Below are positions 59,411 to 64,000 of a DNA stretch of 64,000 bases, piece after piece (the first letter of the stretch is position 1; the number at the start of each line of letters is the position of its first letter). The notes beneath the pieces were generated by a model, which saw nothing but the letters and a program-made list of their open reading frames with translations, did no database searches and had not been told where the DNA came from. Source of the DNA: Oculatella sp. LEGE 06141. GTDB lineage: Bacteria > Cyanobacteriota > Cyanobacteriia > Elainellales > Elainellaceae. Where the stretch lies: contig NZ_JADEWO010000032.1 of NCBI RefSeq assembly GCF_015207605.1, positions 19,644 through 83,643 on the forward strand, written 5' to 3'. The translations under genes and the position numbers were made by a program.

Positions 59411-60322
59411 TTGCCGACTATTGCTGTGCATGGTTTTTTGAATTTACACAAACCCAACGGGCTGACCTCGCATGACTGCGTAGCACGGGTTCGGCGGTTG
59501 CTGCATCTTAAAAAGGTGGGTCATGGTGGAACCCTCGACCCTAAGGCCACTGGCGTGTTGCCGATCGCGCTGGGTAAAGCAACGCGATTGCTGCAATTTT
59601 TGCAATCCGATAAGGCATACCACGCCACGATTCGGTTTGGCGTGCAAACCACCACCGACGATCTGGAAGGGGATGCTCTCAAGGCCGATCCGGTACCCTG
59701 GCTGACCTTAGACGCAATTCAAGCGGCACTGCCGCAGTTTCAGGGCACCATTCAGCAAATTCCGCCGAGCTTCAGCGCCATTCAAGTGCAGGGAAAACGG
59801 CTGTATGAACTGGCTCGCTCTGGCGTTCCCGTGGAAGCCCCGGTGCGAACGGTAGAGGTGCATCACGTTGAGATTTTGGATTGGCGATCGCAAGACTTCC
59901 CTGAACTGGATGTTGCCATTACTTGTGGTGCCGGGACGTATATTCGGGCGATCGCACGTGATTTGGGGTATGTCCTGGGAACGGGTGCCACTCTAGCCGC
60001 GTTGAGCCGCACCGCTAGCAGCGGCTTTAGTTTAAGCGATAGCCTTACCCTGGAAACGCTAGAGTCGCAAATTCAAGCCGATTGCTTTGAACCGATCGCC
60101 CCGGTGTTGGCATTGCAACATTTGACCGAGTGGCGACTGCCTGCCGATGAGGCCAAACGCTGGTGCCAGGGGCAACGCCTGCCGTTAGCACCAACCCTGT
60201 CTCAGTTCGCCTATGTTCGGGTTCATCACGAAGACGGTCATTTTTTAGGAATCGGTCAGCCTGTTTGTGCTGAAGCGGAATGGCTCCTCATTCCTAAACT
60301 CGTATTTGAACCCCAGTTCTGA
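59411..60322 (+). CDS. truB: tRNA pseudouridine(55) synthase
   Basis: TruB makes pseudouridine at position 55 in the T loop of tRNAs. The 303-residue sequence has the family motifs [48 protein letters not shown] with the catalytic Asp, [34 protein letters not shown] and [17 protein letters not shown], then a C-terminal PUA-like tail. The start is uncertain: a TTG at 59411 is close to AAGGA, while a GTG at 59426 begins nearer to the usual HGFLNL. The gene is convergent with hemB, with a long perfect hairpin between. Confidence 0.95.
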   Translation: MPTIAVHGFLNLHKPNGLTSHDCVARVRRLLHLKKVGHGGTLDPKATGVLPIALGKATRLLQFLQSDKAYHATIRFGVQTTTDDLEGDALKADPVPWLTLDAIQAALPQFQGTIQQIPPSFSAIQVQGKRLYELARSGVPVEAPVRTVEVHHVEILDWRSQDFPELDVAITCGAGTYIRAIARDLGYVLGTGATLAALSRTASSGFSLSDSLTLETLESQIQADCFEPIAPVLALQHLTEWRLPADEAKRWCQGQRLPLAPTLSQFAYVRVHHEDGHFLGIGQPVCAEAEWLLIPKLVFEPQF

Positions 60323-60345
60323 GCCGAGGTAAAACACCATCGTTG

Positions 60346-60387
60346 AACATCAGCATGGGCGACTCGCAAATCGCCCATGCTGATGTT
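60346..60387. terminator. Perfect 17-bp hairpin between convergent truB and hemB
   Basis: AACATCAGCATGGGCGA pairs perfectly with TCGCCCATGCTGATGTT around an 8-nt loop. It fills the gap between the two stop codons. There is no T-run, so it may be a factor-dependent or bidirectional stop, or a RNA processing site. Confidence 0.6.
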
Positions 60388-60389
60388 AC

Positions 60390-61523
60390 CTATGCGTTTG
60401 TTTCTTCTGCTACCGGAGCCGATGCCAACTGCTCGGGATTCAGCGGCTCGAAGCCGGGAGTGCGAATGCAGGGCGCAACGGGAGTTGTTTGCACCTCAGA
60501 GGCGGCGCGATCGCCCAACCACTTGGCGGTAGACATACTCTCTTCGTGCAGCCAGCGGGCAATGTCCTTGGCGTGATAGGTCAAAATCAGGTCGGTACCT
60601 GCTCGCTTAAAGCTGGTCATGGTTTCCATCACCACTCGCTGCTCGTCAATCCAGCCGTTGAGCGCAGCGGCCTTGATCATGGCGTATTCGCCCGACACAT
60701 TATAGGCAGCAACGGGTAAGTTGGTCGCCTGTTTGACCTGCCAGATGATATCCATGTAAGCCAGAGCAGGCTTCACCATCAGCATGTCAGCCCCTTCTGC
60801 CACGTCTAGCGCCACTTCTTTGATGGCTTCGCGGCTGTTAGCAGGGTCCATTTGATAGGTGCGGCGATCGCCAAACTGCGGCGTTGATTCTGCCGCATCC
60901 CGGAACGGCCCATAATAGGCGGAGGCATACTTTGCCGCATAGGACAGGATAGGAGTATCGATATAGCCAGCTTCGTCTAAGCCACTGCGAATCGCGCGAA
61001 CAAACCCATCCATCATCCCCGATGGAGCAATGATATCCACCCCGGCTTTAACCTGGGAAACAGCGGTTTTCTTCAGCAGTTCCAGGGTAGGGTCGTTCAA
61101 CACTCGCCCGGTCAGGTCGCCCACTTCCAGGTAGCCACAGTGACCGTGAGACGTGTATTCACACAGGCAGGTATCGGCAATCACAATCAGGTCGGGTACC
61201 GCTTCTTTTACGGCGGTAGCCGCCACCTGCACAATACCGTGATCGTGCCATGCACCGGTCGCATCAATATCTTTGTCTGCCGGAATGCCAAACAAAATGA
61301 TCGCAGGGATGCCTAAGTCGTAAACTTCCTTTGCCTCTTCCACAATCTTGTCTACCGAAAGCTGGTAGACACCCGGCATCGATTTTACTTCCTGAGCAAT
61401 GCCCTCTCCAGGTACAGCGAATAGAGGGTAGATCAGATCGTTTGTGGTTAGTACGATCTCACGAACCATCCGCCGAAGTTGAGAATTGCTGCGAAGACGA
61501 CGAGGACGCTGAATTGGAAACAT
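60390..61523 (-). CDS. hemB: Porphobilinogen synthase (delta-aminolevulinic acid dehydratase)
   Basis: HemB joins two 5-aminolevulinates into porphobilinogen, upstream of all tetrapyrroles. Residues up to about 328 carry the family signatures: [20 protein letters not shown], the zinc-site cysteines in [17 protein letters not shown], the Schiff-base lysines in [18 protein letters not shown] and [12 protein letters not shown], and [13 protein letters not shown] further tail of about 50 residues (beginning [16 protein letters not shown]) extends beyond the usual end of the enzyme (DIARWLHEE) and has no recognised domain. Length 377 is therefore larger than the typical 320-330. The zinc-type site indicates a zinc-dependent form. 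Confidence 0.95.
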   Translation of the reverse strand: MFPIQRPRRLRSNSQLRRMVREIVLTTNDLIYPLFAVPGEGIAQEVKSMPGVYQLSVDKIVEEAKEVYDLGIPAIILFGIPADKDIDATGAWHDHGIVQVAATAVKEAVPDLIVIADTCLCEYTSHGHCGYLEVGDLTGRVLNDPTLELLKKTAVSQVKAGVDIIAPSGMMDGFVRAIRSGLDEAGYIDTPILSYAAKYASAYYGPFRDAAESTPQFGDRRTYQMDPANSREAIKEVALDVAEGADMLMVKPALAYMDIIWQVKQATNLPVAAYNVSGEYAMIKAAALNGWIDEQRVVMETMTSFKRAGTDLILTYHAKDIARWLHEESMSTAKWLGDRAASEVQTTPVAPCIRTPGFEPLNPEQLASAPVAEETNA

Positions 61524-61765
61524 AGGCTTTCGTGCAAAACGGTAAAACAGTTTTGGTGGTTGAGGCTTTAAAGACTGTTAAAAGTCTAAAACGTTGACTG
61601 TCCCTGAGGCTCACTTATTACGTTACGTTCTGTAAAAAAGCAGTTCGTTCGGTGGGGGCGAATGGCGCTATCAATGGCATTTGAGGCATCCCACCCGTGA
61701 AATTTCTGCCTATCTTAACCTTAACAAACCGCATTGTTGGTTACAGGTTGACTCAATTGGTTGAC
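61524..61765. other. Intergenic region upstream of hemB
   Basis: About 240 bp holding the hemB promoter on the minus strand and the 3' flank of the next minus-strand gene. No further element is supported. Confidence 0.4.
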
Positions 61766-63190
61766 TTAATCTAAGGCGGGCGACTGTGGTGGCTCGTTTA
61801 GCGCCATCAGTTCTGGTAACAGGCAGACCCCGTCTGTGTTAAAAACAAGCTGCCAAAATTCGGTGATGTTTAGTTCGTTTAACTGGTAGTCGGCGATCGC
61901 CTGAAATAGCTGGGTGGTTGTCATCAGGCAATACCCCAATTCTTGAGCCGCGCGACGGCAGTTGGGTGGAAACGGCTCGTCTCTAAATTGCGGCGACTGG
62001 CGGCAATTGGCATTGACAATCAAAATTCCTTTGCCGCGCCAGTTCTGCTGCAACAGCATGTCGCGCACCGCCTGGTCGAGCTGGCGGATGTCCTTTAGCA
62101 GCAGGGCACCGATTCTAGAACGAACGTCCAGCACTGCGTCTTTTCCGGTGGGTGCCGTTAAGCGAATCACAACCTGCTCGGCCAGACGAAAATAGTGGAT
62201 GCGTGCCCCTAACTCCTGCAAACCCTCGCATACCGCCAGGGTTAACCTGTCCTGGTTTTGCTCGTAGAGCAAGCGCTGATGTCCTGAAGTCGCGTCTAGC
62301 TGTTGCTGTGCCTGCTCTAGTTCGGCACGAAGCTGCTGAATGGCCTGCTGGTGTTTGGCAATTTTGCGGGCGATCGCTTCTTGCTCGGGCAATGGATAAG
62401 TTGCGATCCAGGAGGGTGGCGCTGGTGCCAACTCCAGCCGATAGCGCTTGTGCAATATGAGCTGAATAGCATCATCCGCCGAAATTTCAGTTGGCGATGG
62501 TAGCCAAATCACCAGTCCAGAATTGAGCAATGGCTCGACGCTAGCGGCTGATTTTGCTGGCAAGTTAGACGGCACTGTAAAAGCATGACCAGGATACGCA
62601 TAGCCAGCCCGAAACAGCAGCTTAAAAGCAATGGGTTGATGAAACCGATTGCGGGCGATCGTGCCCATGCCAACGCGCAAGTGGTTAACTCGCGGATGAA
62701 CGACCCGCATGTAGTTCGCTAATCCTAAAAAATGAGCCTTGAATTTTGGCGTGGCATAAAAGAACCAGCGCCGAACATATTCAAAGTAGTAATCAAACTC
62801 GGTATCAATATCTCGAATCACTTCACCAGAGGCCGCCATAAAATGGGGCGTAACGGGTAACCACCAGGTGATGGACTGGTAAAGGCTGTTGCTGGTCTCT
62901 CCTGCCGGAAACCCAATACAAATGATTTCGCTGTTTGGGCTAAAGAGCAGCCGAGTTAACTGCTGCCAGGTGGGTAAGCGCTCTGGCCTAATTCTGCCGT
63001 TGAACTGTGCCTCTGATAATGAAGTGAAGTTAAAAATGATGACATCATAATCGGCAACGTTGAGGTAATTGGGCAAATTGCTCCAATCGTAAGCCGTAAC
63101 AGACGGACTTTGCAGTGCGGTTCCCAAAACCAAAATCCGTTTCTTGCGGGGCTGAATTTGGCTGCTGCGGGGCATGGGGAAACGCTGCAT
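61766..63190 (-). CDS. Unknown protein with coiled coil and nuclease-like C-terminal domain
   Basis: A 474-residue soluble protein. The N-terminal domain (about 15-260) begins RKKRILVLGTALQSPSVTAY and has several strands (DVIIFNFTSL, EIICIGFP), with VIWLPSPTEI near its end. A coiled coil (about 275-312, KIAKHQQAIQQLRAELEQAQ) follows. The last 155 residues have the order LLYEQNQDRLTLAVCEGLQE, VLDVRSRIGALLLKDIRQLD, GKGILIVNANCRQSP and LMTTTQLFQAI, which recalls a restriction-endonuclease-like (PD-(D/E)xK-type) domain found at the end of coiled-coil proteins in many bacteria. In this protein the E-x-K core is D-V-R, so nuclease activity is doubtful. Function unknown. The recN gene lies about 212 bp upstream on the same strand. 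Confidence 0.6.
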   Translation of the reverse strand: MQRFPMPRSSQIQPRKKRILVLGTALQSPSVTAYDWSNLPNYLNVADYDVIIFNFTSLSEAQFNGRIRPERLPTWQQLTRLLFSPNSEIICIGFPAGETSNSLYQSITWWLPVTPHFMAASGEVIRDIDTEFDYYFEYVRRWFFYATPKFKAHFLGLANYMRVVHPRVNHLRVGMGTIARNRFHQPIAFKLLFRAGYAYPGHAFTVPSNLPAKSAASVEPLLNSGLVIWLPSPTEISADDAIQLILHKRYRLELAPAPPSWIATYPLPEQEAIARKIAKHQQAIQQLRAELEQAQQQLDATSGHQRLLYEQNQDRLTLAVCEGLQELGARIHYFRLAEQVVIRLTAPTGKDAVLDVRSRIGALLLKDIRQLDQAVRDMLLQQNWRGKGILIVNANCRQSPQFRDEPFPPNCRRAAQELGYCLMTTTQLFQAIADYQLNELNITEFWQLVFNTDGVCLLPELMALNEPPQSPALD

Positions 63191-63401
63191 GTTGACCTGT
63201 ACGGCTCCAACAATGACTGTCTTTAGTCACAGAATAGTACACAGTAGAAAAGCAAACTGTGAGGTTTCAGTAATGAGTTTGTAAGGTCTAATGTTCTCTC
63301 GGTTCAATGCCCAAGGGATGCCCGTCATCGTTGACGCGATCGGCTGTGTCTACAGGCCAGTAAAGCGGCTGGAGCAACAGAGTTTGGAACCCCTCCAGGC
63401 A

Positions 63402-64000
63402 TCATTTCTTCGATCGTGTCGCTTTCGTTTTCGTGGCTTTGGTCGATGCGGCAGCGTTGGGAGGGGCTGTTTGGGTGGCAAAGGCTGTGCGTGCGGTTGC
63501 CGCTTGAGCCAGCAAAGAATCCGCAAAGGCGATCGCCTCCTGGTCGGATTTGCCGCCTGCTAACTGTGCCAATTCTTCTCGTCGTTGCTGCCCGTCTAGC
63601 GCAATGACTCGCACTACCGTCCTGATATCATCTGGCCTGGAGCCGTTGGCGGCGGCTACGTCTTCGGTTGAGGTTCGCTTGGCCTTGCCTCTTCCCTTTG
63701 GCGCGGCTTCGGCCTGGGTGCGATCGTTCACCTGCTCTTTGTTGACTCGGAAGTGAGAATCGGCCATTGCCGCAATAATCGGTTGATGGGTGACGCAAAG
63801 CACCTGATGCCGCTGACTAATTTGATGCAGCTTGTCGGCGATCGCCTGCGCCACACGGCCAGAGACCCCCACATCAATTTCGTCAAACACCATCGTTCCC
63901 ACTGAATCGATTTGCGAAAAGCAGGCTTTGAGTGCCAGCAAGAAGCGGCTCATTTCCCCACCAGAGGCAATTTCTGAAAGGGGATGCAGGGGTTCACCGG
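63402..64000 (-). CDS. recN: DNA repair protein RecN, C-terminal part (cut by the window edge)
   Basis: RecN is a SMC-like ATPase used in double-strand break repair. Only its 3' end, about 199 codons, is inside the window; the reading frame stays open to the last base. The visible part has the ABC signature PLSEIASGGEMSRFLLALKA, Walker B with TMVFDEIDVGVSGRVAQAIA and the following DKLHQISQRHQVLCVTHQPI with the catalytic His, then VNKEQ. An Ala/Lys-rich tail (about 60 residues after AFADSLLAQ, with TKATKTKATRSKK) is longer and more basic than in many homologues. The coiled-coil arm and Walker A are outside. Confidence 0.93.
   Translation of the reverse strand, partial: GEPLHPLSEIASGGEMSRFLLALKACFSQIDSVGTMVFDEIDVGVSGRVAQAIADKLHQISQRHQVLCVTHQPIIAAMADSHFRVNKEQVNDRTQAEAAPKGRGKAKRTSTEDVAAANGSRPDDIRTVVRVIALDGQQRREELAQLAGGKSDQEAIAFADSLLAQAATARTAFATQTAPPNAAASTKATKTKATRSKK

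Overview
The window reads as a cyanobacterial chromosome, most likely from a filamentous, non-heterocystous lineage (the exact genus cannot be read from the sequence). The evidence is the very frequent HIP1 octamer GCGATCGC, genes for oxygenic photosynthesis and chlorophyll synthesis (acsF, hemL, hemB, a PAM68-type photosystem II assembly factor, a cytochrome b6f CCB factor), an SLH-type cyanobacterial porin, a SmtA-type metallothionein with a SmtB-type operator, and a copy of the cyanobacterial small RNA Yfr1. No phage, plasmid, CRISPR array or intact insertion sequence was seen; accessory content is mostly small repeats and hairpins between genes.

Layout. 1-5.5 kb: a small outer-membrane barrel protein, acsF, the divergent SLH porin and a TM2 protein. 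6-9.4 kb: one large MASE1/PAS/GAF hybrid histidine kinase. 9.4-15.0 kb: a minus-strand operon of two GT2 glycosyltransferases, one GT4 glycosyltransferase and an ABC exporter with an unusual kinase-like tail, probably for a surface glycan. 15.2-15.4 kb: Yfr1. 15.6-19.1 kb: pgeF, birA and a secreted M23 peptidase. 19.3-22.9 kb: a minus-strand run spp-ruvA-rpsO-PAM68-aroF. 23.2-27.3 kb: MFS transporter, marC, hisIE, hemL. 27.3-34.5 kb: smtA, an adenylate cyclase, CCB factor, PadR regulator in an AT-rich patch, two orphan response regulators, a DUF554 protein, a 2Fe-2S ferredoxin and an orphan gene. 35-41 kb: membrane-anchored acetamidase/formamidase, a CDF metal exporter, xth, gloB, a small conserved protein and a GTPase. 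41.5-49.4 kb: initiator tRNA-Met, a methyltransferase, back-to-back CPA2 and CPA1 antiporters, a TPR protein, an aldo/keto reductase and a His-rich helical protein. 49.7-59.4 kb: six genes for a chemotaxis-like methylation and kinase system (CheB, CheR-PAS, kinase, CheB, kinase, kinase) with no receptor, CheA, CheW or response regulator. 59.4-64 kb: truB, hemB, an unknown protein with a degenerate nuclease-like C-terminus, and the 3' part of recN.

How it works together. Most genes are housekeeping (tetrapyrrole, shikimate, histidine and sucrose synthesis, DNA repair, translation) scattered as single genes or short operons. The most coherent accessory units are the glycan operon, the metal-handling genes (smtA, CDF exporter, an RppA-like regulator) and the CheB/CheR/kinase cluster, which looks like the pieces of the known CheB-CheR-PAS-kinase fusion proteins encoded as separate genes. 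A recurring feature is short tandem duplication (units of 9-16 bp, 2-6 copies) in at least ten places, mostly at gene edges. All functional calls come from reading the sequence; no database search was run.
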